Assembly (NCBI RefSeq): GCF_030867095.1
Contig: NC_081828.1
Location: 45,733,434 to 45,797,433 of the forward strand
Reading direction: 5' to 3'
Source: Alligator mississippiensis
Lineage: Eukaryota > Chordata > Crocodylia > Alligatoridae
DNA: 64,000 nucleotides
Shown here in pieces: positions 44,554 to 56,800 of the stretch (position 1 is the first letter of the stretch; each line of letters begins with the position of its first letter). The notes below the pieces were generated by a model that had not been told where the DNA came from, did no database searches, and saw only the letters and a program-made list of their open reading frames with translations. Both the position numbers and the translations under genes were made by a program.

Positions 44554-46735
44554 AGTAGGGTGAAAGTACTAGACTTTAGGAAAGCTGATTTAAATGAACT
44601 CAGGCGATTAGTCAAGGACGCACTGCAGAGTAGGAGTTTTGAAATGAAGGGAGCCCAAGAAGGGTGGCTGTGCCTTAAGGAAACGATCCTTCGGGCACAA
44701 AGTGAGACAATCCCCATGTGGGGTAAAAGAGGGAAAGGGGCCAGGAGGCTTCCCTGCCTGACCGCAGAAATCCAGGGCAGCCTAAGGGCCAAAAGGGGAG
44801 CACACAAAAAGTGGAAACAAGGAGAGATCACCAAAGATGAATATACCTCCTCTGCTCGTGCTTGTAGGGAGGCACTTAGACAGGCCAAAGCTACCATGGA
44901 GCTGAGGATGGCATCCCAAGTAAAGGACAACAAGAAATTGTTTTTTAGATATATAGGGAGTAAAAGGAAGGCCCAGGGAGGAATAGGACCCCTGCTAAAT
45001 GGGCAGAAACAATTGGTGATGGACAGGGGGGTACAAGGCTGAACTCCTCAACGAGTTCTTTGCCTCAGTGTTCCTAAGTGAGGGGCAGGACAAGGCTCTC
45101 ACTGGGATTGTAGAGAGGCAGCAGCAAGGCGCCAAACTACCATGTGTAGACCCTAAGATGGTGCAGAGTCACTTGGAAGAACTGGATGCCTTTAAGTCGG
45201 CAGGCCCAGATGAGCTCCATCCAAGGGTGCTGAAGGCACTGGCCGACATCATTGCAGAGCCACTAGCGGGAATATTCGAATGCTCATGGTGCACGGGCCA
45301 AGTCCCGGAGGACTGGAAAAGGGCCAATGTGGTCCCCATTTTCAAGAAGGGGAGGAAGGAGGACCCGGGCAACTATAGGCCAGTCAGTCTCACCTCCATC
45401 CTTGGCAAAGTCTTTGAAAAAATTATCAAGGCTCACATATGCGAGAGCCCGGCAGGAAAAATTATGCTGAGGGGAAACCAGCATGGGTTCGTAGCAGGTA
45501 GATCATGTCTGACTAATCTAGTCTCTTTTTATGACCAGGTTACGGAACGCCTGGACACAGGAGGAGGGGTGGATGTCATATACTTAGACTTCAGGAAGGC
45601 CTTCGATATGGTATCCCACCCCATACTGGTGAACAAGTTAAGAGGCTGTGACTTGGATGACTACACAGTCCGGTGGGTGGCGAACTGGCTGGAGGGTGGC
45701 ACCCAGAGAGTTGTGGTGGATGGGTTGGCTTCGACCTGGAAGGGTGTGGGCAGTGGGGTCCAGCAGGGCTCAGTCCTTGGACCGATACTCTTTAATGTCT
45801 TCATCAGCGACTTGGACGAGGGAGTGAAATGTACTCTGTCCAAGTTTGCAGATGACACAAAGCTATGGGGAGAAGTGGACATGCCGGAGGGCAGGGAACA
45901 GCTGCAAGCAGACCTGGACAGGTTGGATAAGTGGGCAGAAAACAACAATGCAGTTCAACAAGGAGAAATGCAAAGTGCTGCACCTAGGGAGGAAAAATGT
46001 CCAGCACACCTACAGCCTGGGGAATGACCTGCTGGGTGGCACAGAGGTGGAAAGGGATCTTGGAGTCCTAGTGGACTCCAAGATGAACATGAGTTGGCAG
46101 TGTGACGAAGCCATCAGAAAAGCCAATGGCACTTTATCGTGCATCAGCAGATGCATGATGAATAGGTCCAAGGAGGTGATACTTCCCCTCTATCGGGCAC
46201 TAGTCAGACCGCAGTTGGAGTACTGCGTGCAATTCTGGGCGCCGCAATTCAAGAAGGATGCGGATAACCTGGAGAGGGTCCAGAGAAGGGCCACTCGTAT
46301 GGTTAAGGGCCTGCAGACCAAGCCCTACGACGAGAGACTAGAGAAACTGGACCTTTTCAGCCTCCTCAAGAGAAGGTTGAGAGGCGACCTTGTGGCTGCC
46401 TATAAGTTCATCACAGGGGCACAGAAGGGAATTGGTGAGTATTTATTCACCAAGGCGCCCCCGGGGGTTACAAGAAATAATGGCCACAAGCTAGCAGAGA
46501 GCAGATTTAGATTGGACATTAGGAGGAACTTCTTCACAGTTCGAGTGGCCAAGGTCTGGAATGGGCTCCCAAGGGAGGTGGTGCTCTCCCCTACCCTGGG
46601 GGTCTTCAAGAGGAGGTTAGATAACCATCTAGCTGGGGTCATCTAGACCCAGCACTCTTTCCTGCCTATGCAGGGGATCGGACTCGATGATCTATTGAGG
46701 TCCCTTCCGACCCTAACATCTATGAATCTATGGCA
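44554..46735 (+). mobile_element. CR1 LINE, 5'-truncated, best preserved copy
   Basis: Three plus-strand frames cover the CR1 ORF2 from the endonuclease-RT linker to the stop. The linker at 44554-45042 has KVLDFRKADLNELRRLVKDA. The RT at 45068-45950 has [57 protein letters not shown] and the [11 protein letters not shown] box. The C-terminal part to 46646 has LEYCVQFWAPQFKKDADNLE and RFRLDIRRNFFTVRVAKVWN. Two frame changes separate them, one near a G run at about 45025 and one near 45955. The 3' UTR ends in the CR1-type TCTATGAATCTATG at about 46735. The endonuclease domain is missing. Confidence 0.95.
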
Positions 46736-48552
46736 AGCAGGGGGGTGCAACTGCTGCCACTGCAGTGCAGCCCCTACGGGTGATCCCAGAGCCGGTGTGG
46801 GGCCCAGGCTGGCAGCAGGGGTGGGTTACAAGCTGCTGCTGAGCATGGGAAAAGCAGCCACTTGCCCGCCCTGTGCCTGGCACTCCATGCTGCAGCTGCT
46901 CACAGCCCACATGGTGCTGCCTGTGCCGGCTCAGGACAGCCCTGCGTGGACTGCAAGCAACTGCAGAAGGGAGTGCTGGCCACAGGGTGGGCGAGGGGCC
47001 ACTTTCCATCACACTCAGCACCAGCTCATTCCTTGCAGGTGAGCAGGGGGTTGGGGCTGTGTGCTGCCCCCTGCCTGTACTGTGGGGCTGGGGGTACTGG
47101 GAGTGAACAGGAGCATGGGGAGTACACCAGTGTCCTGGGGCCAGTGCTAGCAGGGCCCAGAGCAGGGCAGCAGGAGTACAGGGTCCCGGCTGGCAGGGGC
47201 TCTATGGAGCTGGGCCAGCTCCCCCCTCTCCCTGCTGGTGCAGCCCAGCCCGGCTCCACAGACCCCTGCCAGCCTGCGCCCCAGTCTGGGCCCCACCAAT
47301 GCTGGCTAACATTAGTCCCAAGATATTGAGAGATTGGTTCCAAGATGGTGACCAAGGGGCAGGGCACCTGTTAAGGGGCCCTCGACAGCTTGCCAAAATT
47401 GGGTAAGCAGCCCTCCATCCAAAATAATTGCCTGCCCCTGTGCTAGCCCCTGCTGAGGCCATGAAGTCTGCCAGCTGTCAAGGAGCTAGGTACAGGGGCT
47501 TCTGGGGCCCTGCATCTCTAGCTGCTGACAGGCAAAACTCATGTCCTGGGTGCTTGTGCAACTGTGTCTGTCTTGGGACGGGGGTGGGGAGAGTACTGCA
47601 GGCCTGGCTACTAAACTACTGTGTTACCAGTTACCAATCAATCATGATTCACTCAGGGACCAGCTCAATACACAGTAGCTAGCAAGGATAATGAGCTAAT
47701 GAACAAGGATTAACACCTACAAAATCACAGACTAAGGACAGGAAAGAATCAATACAGAGCCGGGAACTGCTTCTGCCCCAAGACAGAGACAGACAGTTGC
47801 ACAAGCATCCATGTCATGAGTTTCACCTGTCACTAGCTAGGGGTGCAGGGCCCCAGAACCCAGAAGCCCTGCACCTATCTCCTCAACAGCTAGCACGCTT
47901 CATGATCTCAGCAGGGGCTAGCACTCCTGCAGCTGTCACCCCGCTGCGCCTTAATACACACAGGGTCACCCATGTCACAAGTTTTGCTTATCTGCAGCTT
48001 GAGGTACAGTTTTCCCCAAACCCCTGCACCAATCTCCTTGAACCTTGGCAGGCTTTGTGGCCTCAGCAGGGCCTACCATCCCTGAAGTTTTCACCTCCCT
48101 CCCCCCCCCCCCACCCCCTGTGCCTTAACACATACAGTGTCACCTATGTCATGAGTTTTGCTTTCAGGATGTTGAGGTGCAGTTTCCCAGAAACCCCTAC
48201 ACCTATCACCTTTAACTTAGCACACATCATGCTCTCAGCAAAGGCTACCATCCCTGCAAAGTTCATCTGAATCAGCCAAAAGACAACAAAGTTATATATA
48301 TATTTCATTGATTCTCCATTATAACCTATGGCTGAATCTCTGAATCTTTTCCAAATTGATTCAGAAAGCCTAAAACTTCCAGCAATTTGATTGGGATTCG
48401 TAGATTTGGCCTCTGAATCATCCGAATCATCTCCGAATCTGAATCATGATCCAAAGCTTTGCACAGCCCTAGTAAAGGGAAGGGATCAGAGTGGCACTCA
48501 GGGCTAACTTGTGACCCACCTACTAAAAAAATTGGCCCAAAATGTTCTAAAG

Positions 48553-48762
48553 CAGAGGTTCCCAAACTTTTTCTTATTATGTAGTGTACCCCCTTCCAGA
48601 TTTACCAGCTGCCAGCCTACGCTTAAATAGCATACTTCAACCCCATTAAATGCCAATTATACTGAAAATTATATCCACCCTTACACAATTTATCCTGCAT
48701 ACCCCCCAGAGGTGTCTACTGTACCCCCCAGAGGTACACATATCACAGTTCGGGAATCCCTG
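48553..48762. mobile_element. Short hAT relic abutting the outer element
   Basis: The left end CAGAGGTTCCCAAACTTTTT and right end AGTTCGGGAATCCCTG are inverted. The duplication TTCTAAAG (48545-48552 and 48763-48770) is perfect, and its left copy is also the right duplication of the 43339-48544 element. 210 bp, non-coding. Confidence 0.9.
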
Positions 48763-48770
48763 TTCTAAAG

Positions 48771-50610
48771 CACTGGGATGCTGGCCATGGCTAAGGCCAA
48801 GAGTTTTTGACCAAGATATTCCAAGGTTCCTACTTGTATTATAGCCAGGAACTTTTGGGTTTTGAGGGTCTTGCTCTTCTACTCAGGTTCATATCAAGCA
48901 CCAGTTTGGGTGCAGAAAAATAATTTTCCCCTAAATGAGATTGGCATAGAGTATAGACTGTTGGGGGGCAGGAGGGTGGAGAGAGACTGCATTCTTTTGC
49001 AGTGTCAGGTATGGTGCATTCCCTACGATATTCTAAGCCTATCAACGACTTCCCTGGTATTGCAGCGCCAGGGCATTTGCAGTGCCCCCTTGCTCTCCCC
49101 ATTCTTTTACCCAAAATGCCATTGGGTGTTCTTGGCCCATTTCAGCTATTGTCCCCTGTAGTCATGGATAAGGGTTTAAAGCGGTGATTTTGGGGAGTTC
49201 TTGGATTAACAATTTCCTGCAGATGCAGGGGGCTGGGCTCAAAGGCCCAGTCCGCACATTTTAGTTCTCAGCGCCCATGGTCCTTTGGGACAAAGACCAT
49301 TTCTTCAGTTAATTTGCATAGTGCACAGTAGAGGCTCAGTCAAATCTCTGGATACTCTTGTAATAATAAAAATAAGAAATCATTTACTGGACCTCAAAAA
49401 GCATAAGAATATTTGGAAATCAACAGATTGTAAAAAGTTTACAGGCAAAGACTATCCCTAACTCTCAATGGACCCAGTCCAATGGCTCCAATTTTTGGAA
49501 GTCTTGACCAGTTATTTGCGCCACCCTGTGGAAAACCCATCCATGCAGAATTCCCACTGCATAGCGATATAAGTTTGTGGCCTTTAACTGAGCAAAAAAC
49601 AAAGAAAGAAAAACCTCACTGATGTAAGGAACACAAATTTTTGTCCTTTGAGCTTAGTGCTAGAATCTGGCATGCAAAGAGGTTTTTGCTTTGCTAGCTG
49701 AACCAAGAACTTGTGGAAGACTTTTTTCTTGTGTTGAACCAAAGAAAGAAAAAAAATTAAAAGATTAAATGAGAACCCTCCCCCCCACAAAAATCCTTTT
49801 GGGTAAACCCAAAGCATTTTCTGCAATCTATAACAAAATGCTTTATTACGTTTTATTGATTTATTTCTAAGAACAGATTTTAAATACAAATTCATTTGGA
49901 GCAGTCAAAAAGAGATTCATTAAGAAAGGAGCAAAAGAGAAAGAAGCAAAAGAAGTTTCAAAATTAAAAATTTAATTCGTAAAGATCCAAATGAAAGGTG
50001 TCAAGGATTTTCTCCCTTCTTTAATAGTCTCCCCATTTCGTAGGGGGCTGAAACCAAATCCATGAATGGTGTTGGCCCTTGCATTTTTAGCTAAATTTAC
50101 TGGGGGTGGGGAATTGCCCAGTTTTTAATGCATGTGAAAAACAAAACCTCACTCCAAGTCTAGTACAGTTTACCAGACCTAGATTGATATAGGATCAGAG
50201 TTGAAAAATCAGCTGAAGTCTCACACATGTCCACTGAGTTTTACTTTGAGTTTGGAGTTTTAAATCAAACTCTGAACATCTCTCAGGATAGCCTGGGGGG
50301 AACTGTAGTCAATGAAGGGCATGTAATCCTCAAACCAAACAGTGGTTAAATTCTGTGAATTCTGTCACTTGCATTGCACACCACAGAAGTTCAGAATCAA
50401 AATCCTGTGATATATTAGGAGGTATTCAAGATTTACCCAAATCACAAAGTATGAACAAGTATTAATAGTTAACAGATTCATAGCAAGATCAATAGTGCCA
50501 GAAGAGCTACAGTAATTATGCAAACATGTTGTGTGCAGTGTTACAACCACAAAGAAAGGGTTGAGGTCTCAAGTACAGCAGACAAGAAGTAGGAATGTCT
50601 GAGTTCTACA
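48771..50610. other. Intergenic, nothing recognised
   Basis: AT-leaning sequence with short open frames only; no gene or bounded element seen. Confidence 0.45.
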
Positions 50611-50611
50611 A

Positions 50612-50718
50612 CGGCAGACAAGGTTCCTTGGGTGAATTTGATATCTTTTATTAGACCAACCCAAATGGTTGGAGAATAGTTATTAAGCAAGCTTTCGGGT
50701 TCAAAAACCCTTTGTTCT
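50612..50718 (+). repeat. Interspersed repeat with TTTATTAGACCAAC motif
   Basis: GGTTCCTTGGGTGAATTTGA, then TCTTTTATTAGACCAACCCA, then AAGCAAGCTTTCGGGTTCAA match a repeat I recognise as widespread in reptile genomes. I cannot name its class with certainty. Confidence 0.5.
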
Positions 50719-51682
50719 ACAACTGCACTTCCTGGGACAGTCTAGGGATGACTGCCATTCCAACAGCATTTGCTCCCATGACAAAGGAACTGTTCCCCAG
50801 CATCCCTTGGCATGACACTGGGCTGACTATTTCTACAGTGCATATTGCTACTGATGCTTGGATTTTTCATCTAGCTCAGCTAAATCAAATGGAAATCATG
50901 CTTTGGAAACAGTTTCATCTATGTAACCTTATTTCTTCTGTGATCGCCCAGTCAAAAGAACATTGGTAACCTTGTTCCTTTCCGTTTTCTACAGAGTTTT
51001 TGGGATCATGGATTTCTGCATAAGCTACAAAACAAGACAGATGAAACAACCTCTGGGGTGACTGGCCTCATAGCACAGACATTACTTCAATTCCTTTAGC
51101 CCATGCCCATCAATTTATTTCTCCTACAAACTGATTTTTCATGAAGAGATGTTTCCAAACTTGCTCAGCTCCCCTAAAATCTCAGCAGCACCAGCCAAAC
51201 AGAAGGGAAGCTCTAAAAAGAATTCCAGAGATCAACATCTCACCTAAACAACACCCAGGCAGGCAGGTTAGATCTTCAGGGGCCAGTATATCACAGATTG
51301 CCCAGACTTGCTAAAGCAGATCACATGTGAAATGACAGCTGCCTCGGATTCCTCCCCCACCCCGGATAATTTAGCACTTTTTTTTTTTAATGACATAGCT
51401 CTTATACCAGGGTCTTTTTTTCCTAGCAGAGGGAGTGAGAGAATGCTGCTCAACTCCCATTGCTTTTAGAGTTTCTGCAAATTCTAAAAATGACCATAAT
51501 CCCAGCTTCCCCCATCTTTCTCACCCCCAAGAAATGTGCCTCTCCTCCCTCTATTCATTTTATCATTCACCCCTCAATTGCTCTTATTTAAAACCTTGTG
51601 TCCTCATCTCATCCTCTTGGATGCACCTTCTATTCCAACTTTGTGAAACAATTTCCTCTCCACCCCTTCTAATCATCTAGTC

Positions 51683-53169
51683 CAGGCAATTATTTTGGTC
51701 TGAGGGCTGCTTACTGAGTTTTGGCAAGCTGTCAAGGGATGCATGGGTAGCCCCACCCCTTGACAGGTGCTCTGCCCCCTGGTCACCATTTTGTGACCAG
51801 AAGTCCCACTCCATAACCCCCCGACCTTTGCCACCAGAAGTACTCCTTTCATCAAGGGGTTTTGCCATCTCGGAACCTGGAACATACCAAATTATATTCT
51901 AAAATCAAACATTTACAACATTCATTAATTTGATTTAAAAAAATATTTTTGTCCTGATTTACATGTGTTTGTGTAGTGTACATAGAGGCAATTTTACAAT
52001 AGCTTAAAATGAAATCTTACTCTTGTATATTGTGGGGGGGGGCGGTATGTGGGAGGCTGTATGTGGGGGGGAGGGTAGCTGGGATGTGCGAGGGGATGTG
52101 GGGTCTGCATGTATGGCAGTGTGAGGTGGGGTGCATGTGCATGGTGCAGTGTTAATGTGGGACTTCCCTTATGAACACACACCCACACACCGACTCTGCC
52201 CCTCCCTCATTGCTCACTCCATCTCTCTCTCCCCCTCCCTCATCACTCGGGTGCATGTACATCCCCCTCATTCTGCTCCTGGCTCTGGGATACTAGTGTA
52301 TGTTCCGGCCATGCAGCTATGATCCAGGTGGTGCAGGAGTGGCTGGTGGGCGGGCAGGGAGGTGCTGAAAGCAGTGGCAAGTGGGAGAGAGTGGGAGTGC
52401 ACAGGTACACAGGAGCTCAGTGACAGCTGGGTGGGAGCGCGGGACTGCACCAGTGTCCCAGGGCTGGCACTAGCAGAGCTGAGAGTGGGGCAGCAGGAGC
52501 ACAGGGTCCTGGCCAGCAGGAGCTCTGTGGATCTGGGCAGCGTCCCCCGTCTCCCTGCTGGTGCAGCCCAGCCTGGCTCCATGCTCCTACTACCCCACTC
52601 TAGGCCCTGGCCACTGCTGGGCCCAGAACACTGTTGCAGCCCCACACTCCCACCCATCTATCACTGTGCTCCCATGCACCTGCTACCTCTCAGCCTACCC
52701 CCTCCCCCAACCACCAATACCACTTTCCCTACTTTCCTGTCTATCGCTGCAGTGCTCCAGCACCATGTGGTTCCTGGCTGCATGGCCATGACTGCAGAAC
52801 TCAGTAGGAGCCAGCCCAGCTCCAAGGACTGGGGCAGTCACCTGTGGTCCTCCCCTTACTCCCTCCCTCACCCCCATGTTATTATCTGAATTTCACAATC
52901 CAGCACAGGGAGGCAGGAACAGCCCCACAGTCCAAGGCCAGAATCCTCTGCTAGGCAGGGGCTTCCAGCTGTGGGGACGAGCGTGGGAGACTGGGGTGGG
53001 GGGGCAGTGCCACGTGGGCCTTGCTGCTGGGTCCTACTGCCCCCGACTCCTGTCAGCTTTGACAGGCAGCCAGAGCAGATAAATATTATTTTTCTAAATT
53101 TGTATGGGCCCCACCGGCTGGATAGAGTGGCCTGGAAGGCTGAATCTGGGCTGTATTTCACCTGCCCTG
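51683..53169 (-). mobile_element. hAT-C element, reverse orientation, 1487 bp
   Basis: It starts CAGGCAATTATTTTGGTCTG and ends GTATTTCACCTGCCCTG. The 8-bp duplication ATCTAGTC (51675-51682 and 53170-53177) is perfect. It is the longest uninterrupted copy, because it holds an extra AT-rich stretch (about 51880-52020) not seen at 17361-18312, followed by a G-rich and C-rich middle. No hAT transposase motifs are seen. Confidence 0.9.
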
Positions 53170-53584
53170 ATCTAGTCTTTCAGTACAAGAGCATTCTCCT
53201 TTGCAGCTCCTGCTATGTTACAAAATGTTCCTGAAGCTCTTTGGTCTCATTGGTTCTTCATCTCATTTCAAACCTGGCAGAAAACACAACCTTTCCCACT
53301 CCCATGTCAAGTCAAGTCAGTTCTGAGGCCACTGTGACCTGGGGCACCTTGGATGCTGTGTATCATTGGGTATTCTTTGGGCAAAGTGACCAGGTGGCAC
53401 CCACCTCCTCTCCAGGTATGGCTAGCTGCTGGCTCACAGGGAAGCTCAACTGCCCTTTGACAGGTCTTGTTTTTAGTCTTGTTGGGTGTCCACACACCCT
53501 CCTCACCCAGGCTAGCCCAGGTGAGGGTACTGATTTAGTCACTGACAACCCAAACATGGAACAGGCTGTACTGGTTTACATTGT

Positions 53585-53875
53585 ACCAGATTGCCCCAAG
53601 GGATGACAAGGTCGAATGGTCATAAACTCCTCCATGACCGTTTCAGGCTGGACATAAGGAAGAACTTCTTTACTGTCCAAGCCCCCAAGGTTTGGAATAG
53701 CCTGCCGCTGGAGGTGGTTCAAGCACCTACTTTGAATGCCTTTAAGAGACATTTGGATGTTTATCTTGCTGGGATCCTATGATCCCTGCTGACTTTCTGC
53801 CTCTGAGGCAGGGGGCTGGACTCAGTGATCTTCTGAGGTCCCTTCCAGCCCTAATGTCTATGAAATCTATGAGAT
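53585..53875 (+). mobile_element. CR1 LINE 3' end, strongly 5'-truncated
   Basis: It encodes only the CR1 C-terminus (SNGHKLLHDRFRLDIRKNFF, PLEVVQAPTLNAFKRHLDVY) and a 3' UTR with GACTCAGTGATCTTCTGAGG, ending in TCTATGAAATCTATGAG. About 290 bp. The reading frame over the surviving 60 or so codons is open. Confidence 0.9.
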
Positions 53876-56800
53876 TGCAAACCAAGAGAGGCCTGGCCTG
53901 ACCTGACAGGGCCTCTCCCATGACTTTACATTATTCTCTGTCTTCAGCCTTCTGATTGGGAACTCTCATGTGTTCATTGTAGTTTGGTCCAGATTACAGG
54001 AACATCAGGAGGGGTCTTCCCCCCACATTGTGGCAAGCATGGAGAATTCCCTGAAGTGATTATATCAAAATGGTAATTTTGAAGAGTTTGGGGTTAAAAA
54101 GCCACCCCCCCAAATCTGCTGAATCTCTTACAAAGTTTTCCAACGGCCACCCACTATCTAACTTTTCTTGAAGTTTGAGCAAGAAGTAGTTTAGTCTTTA
54201 TGAAGCAGAGAGCAGAGCAGGGTGGCCCCTTGGAAACTAAGTGATTCAGAAATGAATAACATCAGAAGTAAGCTGTTGCCTACTTTTATGTTTCTGAATG
54301 AGTTATTCACCAAGAAGCTACCCTGCCCTGCCTTCTATTTGACTTCAGACTAACAACCAGTCTTAAGGAATTTAAAATCCCTGTAAGTCCTTTTGAACAG
54401 CTCTAGTACTAAAATAAGGAGGTTTAAATTATTTAACTTAAACCTAAACACAGTCCTATTGGGAGAAAAGCCCTTAGGTGAACATGGGTTTTGATATGGT
54501 TAAACTATGCTTCACTTAAAGTTGTACCCTGCCTATCCCAATTAATGATCTGATATCATAGACAAATGGCTTGGTTTCATATGGTGCAATTTGAGTTAAA
54601 GACCATGAAGATGCATTTTCAGACAGGACTGAAGGTGAACAGGGCATTACAGATTTGGCATTTCCCAGACTCAAGCACTTCCACTGTGCAACCACAATGG
54701 TTTTCTTGATCAGATTTTGATTAAATACCCATGTGCAATCTGAAGGTGCTATCCCATTTTGTTGTATCCTTATAGAATCATATTCTCTTTTGCTAAAAGT
54801 TAAAAATCTTTCTTTTCTGCTATCTCTTCACCTGGACCATAGTAGAAATCCACTTCTCTTAAATGATTCATTCATAGTTGTTCAATAGATACACTTTTCT
54901 ATCCAACAATATGCCAATCTTAATATCCACCCTCATAGTACCCTGGTAGCTTAATATTATTTCCACTTCCCAAGGATTCAGAGAATGAGAACAGCATTCC
55001 AATACATTTTCTCAGGCTGAGTAATGTAGTCTGTTCCACTTAGAAGGGCTTGGTCCAACTTGTATGCAAGTTATATGCTTGCTTAAGGCTAGATTTGACT
55101 GCAGTTACCCACGTGATTTACACTCCTAGGCCGTGTCCACACGAGCATGGACATTCAGTTCCCGGGGGACAGCTAGCAGTGGGACACCTTGTGCCACTGC
55201 TAGTTGTCCCCAGGGAATGCCCATGCCTTGCGCCCTCTGGCACGTGGCAGGTTAGCCCAGGTGGGGTAGGGAAGACTGGGGCCAGCACTTGGCTGGAGTG
55301 TGGTAACTGAACTGTGGGTCTGGCCAGCCAGGCTTTGGTTCTGAGCAGTACACACTGTCCCAGCATGCATTGCTCCACTTTTTTCGTGCAGGTTTTTTTG
55401 ACCCCTGGATATCTAGGAATCAAACTTCTCCCCCCCCCCCATGCTGCTCCCTTGCAGTGCAGAGAGCAGCTGACTGTGGGGAATGTGGCACTGCAGATGT
55501 GTCTACGGTGCCACATACTGTATGGCTATGTTCATCTGGATGCAGCAGTAGAGACCAGTGGGACCATTAGTGCAGAAAGGGACTGCTTCATGGAATGGTG
55601 GTACTGCTGGGAACACAGATTTTAAAGTGAGCTTGGGAACACAGATTTTAAAGTGAGCTAAGGTTTAGCATGGGTAGTCTGGAGCACGGGTGCTAGAGAA
55701 TGCCCTCCTATGCAATACTTGGAGTTCTGTCTATATGCCATTGACCAAAGAGACAGAAGCCACATGATGACAGAAAGGAACCACTGATATAAAGGAGGAA
55801 ACATGATGTTTCAGCATCCTCTTGTGCTGGCAGGGCCAAATACATTAGTTTCTCTCTCATACATACATAGTGCCATGGATTTATAGAACTGTAAATCTGT
55901 TAAGGTGCACAAAAAGGATACAAATGGCTATGAGGGAATAAGCTTTGCCAGAAACCCACACTAAGCATCTTCTGCAATTCTGCGGGGAGCAGAACATACA
56001 CACCCTTTCTTTTGCAGCCTCAGAACACTTTCATTGGGAAAAGCTACAGCCATTTGGCCCATCACTGGAAAGCTATTAGCAGGAAAATGAGTGACAGCGG
56101 ATCAAGGATAGCAAACCCCAGACGAGGCCCTCAGGGCACTACAGCACCAAGGCGCCTAGGCTACCTTAACTGCTAATTTGCTGGACACTCACACAGCCCA
56201 GCTCTGCACCCTCCCTTAGGCTGTAGCTGAGTGGAACCCATTAACATTTAAAAATACTTGCAGAAATCAGAGGGGAAAAATGGTATGTGTGGAGGCCCAT
56301 TACTCAGCGCACTTTCATGTGTGCCAAAGTTTGCTGGCATGGCTTTGAGTTTGATAGGGAACATCTGGGCTGCTGTTGCTGTGTGTAGATTGGCTAAGGG
56401 CAGTGAACAAAAGGGGTTTGTGCAGGAATGCACGAGGGGGGAAAATGTCTCCGAGAAGGAAACACAAAAAAACTCTTTTGTGAAGAAAGCCTAATGTACA
56501 TCCCATGTTCATGCTTTTTAAGAGGAATGAAAGGCTTTTCCTCCTCAAAAGAATGCCACAATAGTGAATGTTAAGGCACTGGTCTTAAACACAGACCAGT
56601 GGCCTTGTGCCTCTGTGCATTTGCTTATTACTTCAGTCTGGTAAAACTATTTTGATTCAAGGGGACCACATTAGCAACAGTGGAGAAAAAAAATCATGTA
56701 TGAAAACAGCAGCTCTTTTCAGCACAGGCTCTGAAATCCTTTCATACTTCTATTGCAGGATGCTGTATGTATCATTGCTATTGTTACCCTATGTTGCTGA

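Larger units (their letters stand above)
44077..47440 (+). mobile_element. hAT-C inside the foldback left arm, itself split by a CR1
   Basis: It starts CAGGGTTGGGCAAAATACAG and ends AATTGCCTGCCCCTG. The duplication TGCTAGCC (44069-44076 and 47441-47448) is perfect. Left and right parts match the intact copy at 17361-18312. A hairpin of 20-bp arms with one mismatch (44404-44423 and 44472-44491) lies just left of the CR1. Confidence 0.9.
43535..48471. mobile_element. Foldback hAT-like element with long arms, left arm carrying a hAT-C
   Basis: The ends TAGGCCTGTGCAAA and TTTGCACAGCCCTA are flanked by a perfect 8-bp GTAAAGGG (43527-43534 and 48472-48479). The left arm (43535-44076 continuing at 47441-47590) and right arm (about 47780-48471) are inverted copies of about 690 bp, sharing GGGAAACTGCACCTCAA, CATGGGTGAC and AGCTGTCAAGGAG-type words. 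A spacer of about 200 bp separates them. Without the nested hAT-C the element is about 1.57 kb. No transposase. Confidence 0.85.
43339..48544 (+). mobile_element. Outer hAT relic enclosing three further nested elements
   Basis: It starts CAGGGGTGAATAACCTGTGG, and after the inserted foldback it resumes at 48480 and ends ATTGGCCCAAAATG. Flanks TTCTAAGG (43331-43338) and TTCTAAAG (48545-48552) match at 7 of 8 positions. Without insertions it is about 261 bp. The same family lies inverted at 33967-34145. Non-coding. Confidence 0.75.

Noticed and set aside
55129-55560. Possible third GTGTCTACACG-type MITE
   Set aside because: Only one end-like word (GGCCGTGTCCACACGAG) was found, with no matching inverted end or palindromic core.
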